Positions 1 to 11,894 of a DNA stretch of 64,000 nucleotides are shown piece by piece (position 1 is the stretch's first letter; the number at the start of each line of letters is the position of its first letter). The translations under genes were made by a program, and so were the position numbers. Below the pieces are notes generated by a model. It did no database searches. It saw nothing but the letters and a program-made list of their open reading frames with translations, and was not told the DNA's origin. The DNA lies in NCBI GenBank assembly GCA_900155495.1, contig FTLJ01000689.1, positions 57,814 to 121,813 of the forward strand, written 5' to 3'. The DNA is from Porogramme epimiltina (Eukaryota; Basidiomycota; Agaricomycetes; Polyporales; Polyporaceae).

Positions 1-2
1 TC

Positions 3-1126
3 TTGGGAAACAAGCCAGAGCGTGCAGGGGTAGGTTGTGTGTTGTTCGCGTCAGTTTCTCGTAATGATATTCGCGCCTTCAGGACCCCGGCATTTCAGGT
101 AGTCGTACCTGGCGGCAATGCTTCTGTCATTCAACACAATCCTCCAGGCCCTGTGTCCGGAGGAACTGGATTCAACTGGACGGTATCGGTGCGACCCGAC
201 AATTTCATTCTGGTCGGAGGCGATGATCGTGGCTTTGGGTCATGGGGTGGTGTCCCTTACACAGTCAATCAAGGTTCGGACACTTCCTGCCTTGATGGGA
301 CGACCGCCGCCTCGTCTACTCCAGGGCCAGCAGCGGGAGGGTTTGTGACAACTACTACCACAGCTACGTCTACTCCTAATGGAAGGTCTGTGGTTTTTGC
401 CTTACTCTGAACACTTCCCTTTCTAACTATGTTGTTACTTTCTGCAGCAGCGGTGGGGAGTGAGTACACACCGTACTGTATGGGGGGCTTTCGTGCTAAT
501 GGATCTCCAGGAAATCCCACAGCAATGTCGGAGGGATCGTAGGCGGCGTTGTCGGTGGCATCGTTGGCGCCATAGCGCTCGGCGGCGTGCTCCTCCTTGT
601 GCTCAAGCGCCGAAAGCACTCCGACGATTTCGGCAAAGAGCGCCCCGTTGACCTCCTTCAAGGCGAATATGGCCGACCTGCGGAAGAGCGCCACCTGCGC
701 GCGTCGTCGTACGACTACGAGCCGTTCGTCGCGCCCGACCGCACGGTCACATCCGATGCGCCCACGTCCGCGCGCTCGAGCTCATTCGACAACCTCAGTC
801 CCCGCCACCCCGGCTCCGAGCCGTCCTCTAGCGGGTCGAATCCGCACCAGTCGTTCTCCTCGCAGACTGCGATGCTGGTGCCGAACCGCCCGCGCAAGTC
901 ACCCGCGGGTCCGACTTTCACCCCCGCGAGCATCGTCATCCAACACGACGACGCAGGCCCGGGGCCCAGTGAACCGGCGCCTCCGGTCCCTCAAGTTGAG
1001 GAGCTCCCGCCGGCGTACGCCAACATCGCGTCATCGTCGCGACGGCTGCCAGACTCTGTTGACGGCGGGTCTACTGCGGGTGGGTCGAGTACTGTGGATT
1101 CGAAGGCAGGCTACCCGGCGTTTTAG
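3..1126 (+). CDS. Mid2-like single-pass membrane protein, 5' partial
   Basis: C-terminal part of a cell-surface protein whose start lies left of the window. An extracellular portion rich in Gly, Ser and Thr ends in a Thr-rich stalk. After one or two small introns (about 386-522, with a tiny exon near 448) comes a glycine-rich transmembrane helix, about 525-600, ending in the basic stop-transfer LVLKRRKHSDD. The cytoplasmic tail is about 170 residues, rich in Ser and Pro, and contains ELPPAY, a PPxY-type motif that could bind WW domains. It ends GYPAF-stop at 1126. This layout (stalk, Gly-rich helix, KRR, Ser/Pro tail) is common in basidiomycete proteins resembling Mid2/Wsc sensors. No function is assigned; a wall-sensor role is only analogy. 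Confidence is good for the architecture and low for the role. Confidence 0.72.
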
Positions 1127-1745
1127 CCGCCTCTGGGGCATATTGGCGAATAGGTCACATGGTATCTTGGACCTTGCATCCGTTCCTTGGCTTTTTACGA
1201 CTGAACTGAAGAACCCTAGCTGTACTACATCATGCTATTATTTAAGTGGGAAATCCTGCTATATATAGAGTACTATCCTTACGTCTATGCGCCACACAAA
1301 ACGACTTCTCTCTCTTTTGGATTGTTCAGGGTTGGGTATGCTGTATGCTTTACGCTTCGTAATGTTCCTCGCCAGGCATTTGGGCTCGTTTGTTTTTGGG
1401 TATATAATTCTTAATTGGCGAACGACACAGAAGCGCGAAAGCGGGGCAAAATAGGGATAAATAAGAACTAAGAGTGCAGTGGAAACGGGTTACAATATCG
1501 CGTGCCTACAACACGGAACGTCGAATCTATCTGATAGGAGAGCATGGTACAGGGGTTGACTAGGTCCAAGTGGACCTTGTAGTGTATGGGTGTAGGACCC
1601 AGGTGGACCATCTCTCGGGCCTAGGAACAGTCGAGATGGGAGCGGTCACCGTCGCTTGAAGACTAGGGGCGCATGTGTCGGGCTGTTGAGTTGGCCACCA
1701 ACGTCAGCATAGGAGCCCGGGGAGGTATGGATACGGGAGCACGCA
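1127..1745. other. Intergenic, 3' ends of two convergent genes
   Basis: This stretch lies between the stops of the membrane protein on the left and P450 A on the right. It probably holds both 3' untranslated regions. I see no further gene or repeat. Confidence 0.5.
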
Positions 1746-4048
1746 CTACAATGTCACGCTCAGCTTGCTGCGGAGCAAGCGTGTCTTCCGCTGCTCAAAC
1801 GTCTCAGCCGCAAACTGCGGCTCATCCCGGACCTCGATCCTGTACCGGGATATGATGAGCGTGAGGACTGCGATCGACTCGGTCTCGGAAAAGCCGCGTC
1901 CGATGCAGCCACGCGGGCCACCAGAGAACGGCAGGAATGCTTCGCGCGGGTAGTTGCCCAGGAAGCGCCCCGGCTTAAAGGCGTCCGGGTCCTCCCAGTA
2001 CTTGGCTGTATTACAGGAGTTGGCAATCAGCGCGCTCCGGGCCGACGTAAGAGAGTAAACATAGAAACATACGGTTGTTGTGTAGGCCGGGGGTGTGCAC
2101 GGTGACGAATGTTCCCTTGGGGACAGGGACTGTGCGCTTCTCTCCGGCGGCATTTGTGGTCGTGAACGACGTGTCCTCGCTACTTTGCTTCGGAATGGTG
2201 ATCACGGGCGGGAATAGACGCAATGTCTCATTGAATACGCTGAAGTGTCACCGGTTAGAAGGCAAGGGAGTTACTAACGAGACACTAGCATGACGACGGG
2301 GGTCGACTTACGCCATTGAATATGATAGAGTAGAAAAGTCTTCATACGACTAGGACACTCGGTTAGTCGCACGTTTGTGAAGTCTGATCACGGGGGGAGA
2401 AGAGGACTTACCGGGACCCTAGAGTCATGTAACAAGGCTTTGATGTTTTGATAAAACTTCTCTTGCTCCTCCGGATACAATGCGAGCAATATGAAAGAGT
2501 AGGCTAGCGTATGTGCACTGGTCTTGGGTTACGATTATATAAGCTGAAAAAGTCCCCTCGACGATGTCTCACATACCTCATATCCTGAAAGGGCGGCATT
2601 AGTGAGCCTGGCGCACATGCCCAAGTAATCGCACACCTGCAAGCATGAAGATGAAGACATTGCCGAATAAATTGGGGTCTGAAAGTTTCTCTCCAGACTC
2701 CGTGAGGCCCTCGTTCGCATCGAGCAGGCTGCTGAAGAGGTCGTGGCGCTCTTCCTTCACTTCTGCATTCCGCCGCGCCGCAATGAGATCTTGCATGTAA
2801 AGCTGCGTTGCATACGGTTTATTCGGATTTAATGGCAATGTCGGACAGAAAGCTTACCCTGAGTTCCTCATGGGCAGCGTGGAATTGTCTCATGAGCGGG
2901 GTACCCCAACGCAAGAGCCATTTGGGGAAGAGGATCTCGAGAAATAGATTCCTTGAGACCATATTAAGGGCTTGCTGGACGTGGGACTTCCTCAGTTAGA
3001 TAACTCTGAACGAAGAAAGACTAAGCCTAACCGTGAATGTCATCTGGTGTCCAGGTGGCGCTTGAGTGTCTTCTTTCCACAGTGCCCGGCGTCCAAAGCC
3101 CGCTATGCTAATCACCATGAGAGTAATCTAAAGGAGTATTTGTTGATACGATAGAAGATAAACAAGGTATACGAGCTTACGGGGACAGTAAGATCAGTAA
3201 TATTGTCGATTTCGATGGCTTCTTTGTCGCCCCATAAATTATTGAACAGATCGTGCATAATGTTAACGGTCTCGTCCCAGACCAGTTTGTTATTTTTCTA
3301 TTATTCGCGAGGCGCGCACGCGCACGATGAGCACTGGGTAGCGCAGTCAACAGGCGAACAACGTACCTCTGAGAAGGCAGGCGCCACGAGTTTCCTCTGC
3401 TTCTTCCACTCGTCACCTTCAGATGCCACAAGGTTTGGGCCGAAGGCAAGCAGAAGCCTGTATGGCCCCATGGGCTTCGGGAAGCGCGAGCGAGAGCCGA
3501 TCACATCCTGCAAAAGCGGCCAGGTGCGCTATAAACGATGACAAGGATCACATAAGCCACGCTATTTACCTTAATGACGGCCGCGTCCGCCAAGTAGAGG
3601 GAGACTTCAGTAGTTGGGAAGACATTGACCTAGGTTTCGCGTCAGTAAAACGATGAGAGAGAATAACAAAATACTCACCCCTGATATAATGTCCCAACCC
3701 CCCTCTTCGAAATCTTTATACTTCATCCATAGATTCTTCTCCGACTGAACCCCGGGGGATATGCCTTTCACTCGAAAGGGCCACCAGGCGAATCGCTCGC
3801 TGAATACAGTTCGAAAACCAGGAAGATCACTTTATGCGGGGGCGCGCGATACAGGCGGTCCGTGAAGGAGGGGGCAAAACCGTATCAGTAGGCTGTTACG
3901 CGAATTATTCCAGGGCGCGAACCCCAAGAGAGTATCAAGACACTCACTTTACAGACCCCGCGGCACGCCGGAACTCAACGAACTTCCGGATTGCATATAC
4001 CAAAGCCAAGAGGATCCCGAGCGCGACGCTGCGCACGCTGTCCGTCAT
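1746..4048 (-). CDS. Cytochrome P450 A, microsomal monooxygenase
   Basis: A haem-thiolate monooxygenase split into roughly a dozen exons. The start ATG at 4048 is followed by a short hydrophobic N-terminal anchor (VALGILLALVYAI). A 118-bp intron (3947-3830) then restores the frame at DLPGFRTVFSERFAWW. Later exons give GDEWKKQRKLVAPAFSE (helix C, W-x-x-x-R/K type), the ExxR motif in FNETLRLFPP near 2240, and the PERF-like DAFKPGRF. The haem loop FSGGPRGCIGRGFSE near 1925 supplies the cysteine ligand. It ends SVTL-stop at 1746. The C-terminal half closely resembles P450 C and D at 53-60 kb, so these are paralogues. I see no break in this copy, which is the intact member of the set. The substrate is unknown; such P450s are ER-bound and need a P450 reductase. 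Confidence 0.93.
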
Positions 4049-6101
4049 TCAGGTAGCCTCGTTGAGAGCGCGTAATGGGGGAGAAGTTGAAAGTGTCGGG
4101 CCCACAGCGCGGGCTGGGAGAACGCGCCGCGCGGGAGGGCGCGCAGAGATTTAATAAAGCCGTGCCTCCCCCGCCTCTGGAGCTGGGAACATAGTCAGCC
4201 GAGCCGGCGTGAGCAACCCCCTGTCTAGACGCGCCGGAGCACCAGGGGACGTTTCCCCGTTTCCGTGATGAGGGCCATCAGCGGGGGGCTTCGCGAAGTC
4301 GAAGGTCATGTGCTCCCACGTTCGCGGCTCGCTTAGCTCACCTTAATACCCTCGACGGGCCCAGGGGAGCGGAAACGGATGGCACCCATGGTGTCGGCGT
4401 GGCACTTGTCGACGCGTGGTGAATTGACAGGTTGAAAACAGGGGGAATCTTTGGATTACGGTCGCGACGTGGGATGGTTTGGATCTTCTGGGGACTAATG
4501 GGCGGGTATGTGGTTGCGGATGGCCACAAATCCTGACATTGACACAGCTCAATCGCGCGAAAATTGGTTGGTGGTGCCGTCAGAGCTCAGTAGCCCCTAT
4601 CGCTCTCCCTGGCGGACTCCGAATCACCTTGGGAAACCATCATCGGCGTCTGAAAGTTAGAATCATTAGCGCAGACCTGTGGCGCCAGAGACCAGTAATA
4701 TGAGTACACCCACTACAATATCCGGGACCAATTCGCTCGAGGACGGGTCCCCAGTCAAGCATCCTCGGTTTCGAGCAGGTTCAAGCAAGGATTAACCTTG
4801 AATCCCGACGCCGTATCTCTAAGTGATGGCCTTCTGGGCACAACGATCTTGGCCTCGGAGAGTCTAGACATTGATCAACGCGGATCGACCAAAACGCGTT
4901 AGGACAAGAAGGTGCACCAATAAGCGCGTGAGTACTTGCGCAGAGAGACACGAACCTGGGTATTGCGTAAGGTTTCTAAGGTTCTGAGTTCGTCCTGTAT
5001 CAAGCTGCATCGCGTTCGAACCCGGAAGGGTGATCGGAGCGGCCAGACTCAAAGCCGCAGCGGATGTCGGAGAAAGTACTCACCAGGTCCGTGATGCCCA
5101 ACATTCATGCAATCTTCACCGTGTACTTCCCTTCCCACGCCACCAGCAACGACTTTCGTGACGCAGCTTCCTCAATAGGCTCATCCAAACTCCACACCCC
5201 CGAAAGATCTCCTCAGTTGAATCGAAAGATCCAGCTTGCTTTCCCTACGTTTTCACAACTTGCCTTCCTAATGCGCGAACAAGGTGGAGCCTTCATAGTG
5301 CACGGACCAAGTCGGTAGATTTCGGGAAATTTACCGGGCGCTTGCGGCACCCCGGTCACTTCTTGTGGGGCGCTCAGATCGTGCGACGTGAGGGCATCTG
5401 TAGGCTAGAAGTCAAAGTGCGTGCGAGGGACGTACAGGGGTGTGAGCCGACACCAAGCGCGGGAAGCAGCGGGGCCTAAGTATGGACGCCGCACGCTACG
5501 GAAAACGACGTGATGTTCACCGGTTACGACATCCTTTGCACTCGATGCACGGACATATAAAAAAGTAGCACCGTAGTTTCAACCTCAGCCAGGGAAGCGA
5601 AGGTAGGAGAAGCGCTATGACGGATGTGCTTTCGGCGGAGATGAGGTCCTAATCCGGCTTCTAAACTGCCTCGTGCTTGGTGTGAAAAGACCTTGGGGGC
5701 CGAGTCTAGACCGGACGTTGTTCCACACTGACATGCTGGGAGCAAGAGTGAATATCAAACAACCCAACACACGCCCGAAATAGAGAGTGGTATCTGCATA
5801 TGGCGTGCAGATACTACAAATATCGGGAGTTGTAGACACTATTCCGACGAGCGATGGCGTATTTGGTCGGTGAGGCATTACCAAAATACGGTGGATCCAG
5901 CGGGCCTAATGTGTGCATCGACACCGAATTCACCATGCCCAGAGCGACATTGAACTAAGACACAACGCGATGAGAATTCGCATGACGTTTCAGGACTACG
6001 CCATTACAATGAACATTATATAGTTATTTCACGATCTCGTGTTTCTAGATACCTCGAGGCGAGGGGAAGGTGGTCTCAATTACAGCAATAACACAGCGAG
6101 A
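4049..6101. other. Two-kilobase intergenic region, no gene seen
   Basis: I read both strands and found no recognisable protein, RNA or transposon. The part next to 4048 must hold the P450 A promoter. The small open frames here carry no motif and no plausible splice pattern. Confidence 0.4.
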
Positions 6102-7446
6102 TCAATTATAGGTATATGGGGGAGGCAAACTCGGAACACGAATCAGTTTCGGGAGAGGGTTCTCGGCGCGAATCGTGGTAGATTCTTCCGTCTCCTCTTC
6201 GCCATTATGTGACTGGCACGTTAGCGTAGGCGGTGTATGTTGGAGATCGAGCGGAGATGGCGTGTACTCTGCGGCAGATAGTGATAGCGCTGCGGTTGTG
6301 GTGACAAAGGAAGAGCGTTGAGCTACGCCCGGACGAGGCTTGCGCATGGAAATCTGTGTAAATTAGTCCCAGAATACATCAACTGTGAAATGAATCGCCG
6401 CACCCGTTCGGCGTGCTCCGGAGGGACGCATGTGCTCCGGCGGAGAGAATCTGCATCATCAGAATCGAAGAGCTCAGCTTGTTCCAGACCCGCTGCTGTT
6501 GGGCGGAATGGTGTTAGCTCAAGCACAGTGGACCACAATGAGAGCTTCACTCACGGCGTACTGTGCAGGCGCGAGCACGATAATGCCTCAGGCATCCAAT
6601 AGCCAAGATTATGGAGAGCAGGACTGTTACCGTCCCACCAATAGTGCCCCCGAGCAAGATTCCGAGATTGTTTCGTGCCGCTGGAGCACTAGTTGAATCA
6701 ACGACCCCGGTGGTACGAGTGGCGGCCGTGCTCAACAGCTGAGATGGTGAAACAAAGGAACTTGGGGACGTCGTCGGAGTCGACAATGTAACGGGGACGA
6801 TTGTCGACACTGACGCCAAACTGGAGGACTGAAAGGTACTAATTGATGTCACCTCCAACGGCGTGTACTGGATGAAGTCTAGCCAGTAGACATTTGGTGC
6901 GGTGCCGTTCATATTGGTGATCGTCAACTCGTGTTGTCCCGGAGACAGTGTAAGCGAGGAGAAGAAAGTGACGTTGGATATGAAAGTCCCGGGTTTGACG
7001 ATTGGGGCAGTGTACGTCCCAAGTACTTCTCCGTCGATCGCATATACTGTCGTAGGAATACCATGAACGTCGACAGACCCTAGGAGCCCCAATACGTTGA
7101 CCTGTGTCCCTGAGATATGCTGTGAGTCGCGGGATCAGCTAAATATGTAACTACTTACCGGAGAATGTAAAGCTTGCATTCAACCCGGTACTTGCAGCGC
7201 CGTGTTTCGTGCCATCGACGGCTCCACCCGTAGTGAATGCCATCCAACCGGGGGAGTACAATATATGAGGATCCGCGTCGTCGACGATGAGAGCACTGAC
7301 GGCCGCCATTGCTTGGAGGTGGAATTCAGAGGGCTGCGAGAGAGCGACGCACAGCAGGAAGGTAGAACGTAGGAAGACATTGGCTTACGGCGGTGGCTCG
7401 GCTTATTATATGCTGGTTGGTATGCACAGCTCCTCGTGTCGAGCAA
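6102..7446 (-). CDS. Single-pass surface protein with jelly-roll-like ectodomain
   Basis: A basidiomycete-type membrane protein. The N-terminal exons encode an ectodomain with DDADPHILYSPGW and FTFSGTQVNVLG, a pattern typical of the carbohydrate-binding-like ectodomains of fungal surface proteins. A Ser/Thr-rich stalk follows. A single helix (GILLGGTIGGTVTVLLSII, about 6570-6630) leads into a tail of about 150 residues in two further exons, ending SLPPPYTYN-stop at 6102; PPPY could bind a WW domain. A 55-bp intron (about 7329-7383, GTAAGC...CGCAG) precedes the ectodomain. The first exon is not settled, because I could not find an ATG giving a clear signal peptide. The gene has the same general layout as the protein at the left edge. 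The ligand is unknown. Confidence 0.7.
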
Positions 7447-7763
7447 TTCACGGGGGGGATCTCACGTCGCAGTTTCCGCAAGCTAGTTACGAACACTTGG
7501 CTAGAAGCCCTGACGTTGAGGGTGTGGAGCCTCTGACATAACGTTCAACCGCATAATGCGCGAGCGGTAGACCACAATGTTGCGCTCACATCTAACATTG
7601 GAGTCGACCACACTGGGAGAGATATTGATGAAGATCATAGACTTGTTTTTCCGTTGATATGATATGATTCATGCCAATGTGGTTAGCATGCGGTACAACA
7701 ATAGAGAGGAGGTGGTCAGAAAAAGTCATGCGAAAGTTAGCTGAAGACGCACAGGAGTCTACC

Positions 7764-7772
7764 TATAAAAGG
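7764..7772 (+). promoter_or_regulatory. TATA-box-like element
   Basis: TATAAAAGG lies about 40 bases upstream of an ATG at 7806, a normal fungal spacing. It supports, without proving, a transcript reading to the right. Confidence 0.4.
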
Positions 7773-7805
7773 GTTGTCCTTAGCGGAGACCCCGTCCACT
7801 GAGCC

Positions 7806-8012
7806 ATGGAATTTTTCGGAGGCAAAAACTTGCGAAGCTTAAAAAGTATTATCTATACTTTGTTCGGAAGTCTGGTCGTGAGCAACGCGACCGGCTATCC
7901 ACGTCTCGCGTCTAGCCTTCGGACGCTTCAGTTTGCTTTCGAACAGCATAGGTCTCGTTCAAAGCAAGATGATCTGACAACGATACATTGGGTCGTCTGG
8001 GGCAGCACGTAG
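7806..8012 (+). CDS. Possible small protein of 68 residues, unknown
   Basis: An uninterrupted frame beginning MEFFGGKNLRSLKSIIY just downstream of a good TATA box. A mildly hydrophobic stretch (IIYTLFGSLVVSNATG, about residues 15-30) could be a weak signal or anchor; the rest is basic and polar. I recognise no family. The frame could also be the first exon of a longer transcript, or chance. It lies divergently beside the single-pass protein gene, so the space between could be a shared promoter. Confidence 0.25.
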   Translation: MEFFGGKNLRSLKSIIYTLFGSLVVSNATGYPRLASSLRTLQFAFEQHRSRSKQDDLTTIHWVVWGST

Positions 8013-8423
8013 ACCTTACGGGCTAAGTCAGAGCAACATTCAAGGGTTCTAGTCGCTAGTTTAGTTCCATTAGTTCAGGACTGAATATGATAACATACGA
8101 CTCACAGATGCGCCTACAGACAGCCCAGACAATAGAGATCTTGGGTGACAGCTAGGGGTACTTCGCAGCCCGGCCGCCCTTGATCCGCTGCATCATTGCA
8201 CTTCCCACCTATGTGCACATGGATATGAGGTGTAAAAAGAATCGGGGGTTGAGTGCCCGCCGCAGACCGCCGGCATGTCCAATTGAGGTAGCTTTCGAGG
8301 TGAGACGTGAGTGGCGTCCGAGTGCCAGATCGTCAGCCAACACCAATGGGCGCTTAGATTTGACCGCGGGACTAAAAAGCGCGCCGACCGATAAGCACGT
8401 GCTTCGACTGAGAAAAATACATT
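8013..8423. other. Intergenic, downstream of tRNA-Met
   Basis: On the minus strand a T5 run at about 8413-8417 lies just past the tRNA 3' end and would serve as its RNA polymerase III terminator. Nothing else is recognisable. Confidence 0.4.
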
Positions 8424-8494
8424 AGCAACTCCTGGTTTCGATCCAGGGACTTCAGGGTTATGAGCCCTGCACGCTTCCACTGCGTCAAGTTGCT
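8424..8494 (-). tRNA. tRNA-Met (CAU), copy 1
   Basis: A 71-base tRNA read on the minus strand. The acceptor stem pairs AGCAACT with AGTTGCT. The D arm is ACGC/GCGT, the anticodon stem CAGGG/CCCTG with loop CTCATAA (anticodon CAT), and the T arm CCTGG/CCAGG. A run of five T follows the 3' end. No intron. The loop and stems fit an elongator methionine tRNA, although I cannot exclude a lysidine-like or initiator assignment by eye. An identical copy lies at 37867-37937. Confidence 0.93.
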
Positions 8495-8832
8495 ATGAAT
8501 ATATTAGGTATTTTAGTATACATAGGTAGCGCGCAGCCCCCCCAACATCTGCAACCCAGCCCAATCCTGGCTTAACCCGGGTTAACACGGTGCCGGTCAG
8601 CCAGAGAGTCGTTCGTGCGTGTCTGTGGTCCTAGCGGTGCGGCCATGAGCTCAATGGAGGCGCTGAGAAGGGTGATTACCCCGCCGGTCTCGCACGTGCG
8701 CTCCATTTTCTGCGGCTGACGGACTCGTCACTCAAGTTGCGCCTAGTGTGGAACTAGAGGTAGATTTGCCGCACAGATCGGGGAGACGTGGCAAGCACAC
8801 CACGGCAGCCCGAGACGGGATACTCCTGCACG
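8495..8832. other. Intergenic with a 14-bp perfect palindrome
   Basis: The only structure I see is TTAACCCGGGTTAA at 8572-8585, a perfect inverted repeat that could be a dimeric-factor site or chance. Confidence 0.3.
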
Positions 8833-9911
8833 ATGGATAAGCTAACTGCTTCTCGAGACACAGGGGCGCCCACCGGAAGCAGCGATTACACCACACTCGT
8901 GGTTTTTCATGGTCTGGTTTGGCATAGCGGTGCGTCCCTCCTTTCTATCGGACCTCATTTGCGAGTTTTATTAATGTAGCCATCCGATCTCGTCATGTAC
9001 GTTCGCAAAGCTCGCACCCCTAGCTCATAACACCTGTCTGGTGCTTGTGAACCTCCATGACTACCCCGGAACAACCCCGTACAGCACTGAGGAAAGAGAA
9101 ATAAAAGTATCCTGCACTACTTCACCTTCAAATGAACAGGAGCTTGCAGGGCACAGGAAGTTACTCCTTTCGTTCATGAAGGACCGTGCCCGCGAGATTT
9201 ACAACTTCTTAGAAGACAGGCTGGTGAAGGGCGACGATATTCCTATTTCCCAGAAGGAGAAGAACACTGGAGGCATTGTTGTCGTAGGCTGGTCATTCGG
9301 GGGCTATGTGGATGATGGCCCTCCTCGCAAGTGCGGCGTCATTCCCCGTCAGCGATGTGGAGCTAGGCAAGTAAGTCCGGCGCATTGTTTTTCATGGTAT
9401 CCAACGCTCTTCACAGAAATACGTCATCTACACAGCCTCATGGCGCTATTTGTACAGATCCAGGGTACCGTGTCCTTGGATATGACAGCGAGGGGATTCC
9501 TGGCCCATACAACCCGCTCTTCGACCCTGCCATCGATGAGAAGGTCCCTCAAACTACGCTCGTCAACTGGCTCGCTGGCTACTATGCGCACGGGAAAGTC
9601 TTCGCACGGAGCACGTTTCAAAGCCGCATCCCTCTCTCCAGGCCGGCCTTGACAACTGCCAGGCTCACCTCGGAAGAGCTCTCTACTATGCACCGCCTGC
9701 GAGCTGCGGAGCCAGATGGGTCGGAGATGTTGCTCATACAGGGGTTGGTCAACACTGGTCTCTGCGCGGTGTTCCGTAGAGCGCGCTGTATCTGCCAGAT
9801 GGCGCTGATGAGGCGGAAGACTCGTGGCGCGGCGAGGAGGTGAGGTCCGTCTGGTGGACGCAGGCTGATGGGAGGGTCCCTATACCATCCCGTCGGTCCG
9901 TGAATGAGTAG
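8833..9911 (+). pseudogene. Alpha/beta hydrolase relic with two frameshifts
   Basis: Related to basidiomycete alpha/beta-hydrolase-fold proteins: GSSDYTTLVVFHGLVWHSG (oxyanion HG), LVLVNLHDYPGTTPYS, and the nucleophile elbow VVVGWSFGG. After the elbow the frame is lost at a G5 run (9299-9303). With one G fewer it reads on as MWMMALLASAASFPVSDVEL, up to a GTAAGT donor near 9371. Later LRAAEPDGSEMLLIQG is in frame, but at a GC repeat near 9780-9786 the frame shifts again. With two bases fewer it continues as LYLPDGADEAEDSWRGEE to a stop at 9911. The exon junctions near 8932 and 9458 also fit poorly. Two indels in short repeats could be sequencing errors, but with the poor junctions I favour a decayed gene. 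Start ATG taken at 8833. Confidence 0.72.
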
Positions 9912-10153
9912 AAGCTGTGAAAGCGAAGACGGGTCCAATGAGAAATATCAGAAACGTTCTGACGGAAGGGAGCCACTTCGCTAGTCTATTTGGTCCGAGT
10001 ATCGTCCTCGCACTAGGGCTGATTAAGGATTGTGGTGGGTAGCTGCACTGGAACCACCCGGATGCTACTATGTGTGCGTTCCTGGTAGATGGAGGAAGAT
10101 AGGACCCTTAGAATGTATTATCATTAGTCGCATCCGAGGCATATTTGTAAGGG

Positions 10154-11894
10154 TCATTTCAACTGAAACCATTTGTCTCGCAAGAGCTCCTTCGCGCCGG
10201 GTCTTTTCTCTGGGTCGATTGTTAGACAGCGGCGCATAAAAGCGCAAGTAGCACAGATATCTTCCTGAGATATCTCTGCGGGAACGTGTGCAAAATCTTC
10301 GAACCAGGCCTCAAGCGAGCCGACAAGTGGGGGAGGAGGGCGCAGTAAACGTCCTACAGTTCCGATCGTAAGTCGGACCAGCCCAAGTGGAGTAACAAAT
10401 GGATATGGACGTGCCTGAGTCGCCGATAAACTTAGAGCGGTTATCGCAGCGCTGAAGGAAGTCGCGAGGGAACGACCCGAGGTGCTCTTCTATGCGTCCG
10501 AGGTGGATACTAGTCCTATCCACACCAGGCGCGCGGTTCAGCTGAAACAGGGATACCCCTGTCAGGGACTCAAATGTCTGTATGCGGTGATCGCTGTTAA
10601 CGATGCGAGCGCTGTGCGGGGTCCAAGGGCAGCCTACCATGCAGCCAACAGCCCAGATATCTACAGCAGTGGACCAAGGATGTCCAAGCAGAAGTTCAGG
10701 CGCACGTAACAGGGTTGGGGTCACGTTCTCGGTGTCTGACTTGATCTCGCTGGCGGTGACCGCTAAAACCATTGGCGAAAAATGAGAAGTCATGGAAGTA
10801 CGGGGACAAAGGAATCTCAAATACAGCCGCCGAAGTCTCCGAGGGAAACCTTGAGATTGTCATATGAGGAACACAGCCCTAAATTCGGGAGGGGTTGGCT
10901 CTTGACTGTGACGGCTGGGCCAACCCAATGATTTGAACGTTCTGGAGGATACGTTTCGGCGGGATGATCTTCAAGCCATTGTGCCAATTCGCGATTCCCA
11001 ATGTCAAGGTCGATAAACAAATTTGAAGCCTTGACATCTGCATAGATCGAGTGAGACTACGTCGCAGTAGCCATGAATGCTACTGCAACACGCACCGGCA
11101 TGCACAACGTCCAAGTCGTTGTGTAGAAAGTCCAGTGCCAGAAGGGTCTGGCGCACAATGTTCTTCACCACCGGGAGTTTGAAATGCACCCCTGGCTGGG
11201 CCAACTGCAGGTCGTCGATGGTCGACCCATAGGGCCGCGTGACGACACACCTGTGGAGGCCGTAACGACTCTCTGTTGAGATGATCGCTAGGGGCTCCAC
11301 ACAAAAGCGAAACCCGGGGTGGCTGGGGGTGCGTTCTCGGGAGCCGGCACGATGATTGTGGAAGCGGTGGTACATCGCGACATCGCCCGCATCTGCGCGC
11401 GTAGCCGCAGCGGTCAAGACCTTGAGCGCGACATACTCCTCGTTCCCGTTACTGTGGAGACAACATGCGTTTTAAGGCATGTCAAGATGGAAGCCGTCAT
11501 ATGCATACTTTCGATAAAGGGTGAGCCAGACATTTGAGTAGCTCGCCCACCCAAGCTTCCTTATAATCTCGTATGTCCCTCCATCCGGGTCTTCAATCGT
11601 GTGTCCCAGCTCCAGAGGGCAGTACCCCGCGAAGCCGCTGTCTGGGCCGAGCATGTGCGGCTCTTCGTGACATCGCACTTCGATGGGGTCTTTGGGATCG
11701 CCGCCCAAGAAGACGAGCCTGCGGAGTCCTGGTCCGCTCGAAGCGGCGCTGACATTGGAAGACGATCGGTGGTTGGGTTGACTTGAATTATAGGAGTCAT
11801 TGAAACGCGGGAGCCGGGCATGAAACAGAGTCGCCCGTGAGGCAAGGGGACTCGTCTTGCGGCATGCCCTTGCTGTGAGTCGTTTGAGTAACAC
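10154..11894 (-). CDS. SRPK-like serine/threonine kinase, apparent C-terminal frameshift
   Basis: A protein kinase of the SR-protein-kinase-like group common in basidiomycetes. The N-lobe has YCPLELGHTI and a glycine loop in LGWASYSNVWL. The catalytic Lys is in YVALKVL. After an intron the catalytic loop reads VVHADVKASNLF, followed by GDFGG (Mg-binding DFG) and, after another intron, LLRAPELLLGHPWSTAVDIW. The C-lobe continues with LGSFPRDFLQRCDNRSKFIG. There the frame shifts by one base near 10405, and the expected end (RPYPFVTPLG... AFMRRCLTIDPEKRPGAKEL) runs in the next frame to a stop at 10154. The missing part is the last helices of the C-lobe. No clean ATG was found; the frame is open up to 11894, so a first exon may lie upstream near 12020. 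It may be a pseudogene or carry one sequencing error. Confidence 0.75.

Noticed and set aside
597..1268. A 223-codon Arg/Ser-rich frame over the membrane-protein tail
   Set aside because: It is a shifted frame of the Ser/Pro-rich tail; the helix and stop-transfer sequence fix the correct frame.
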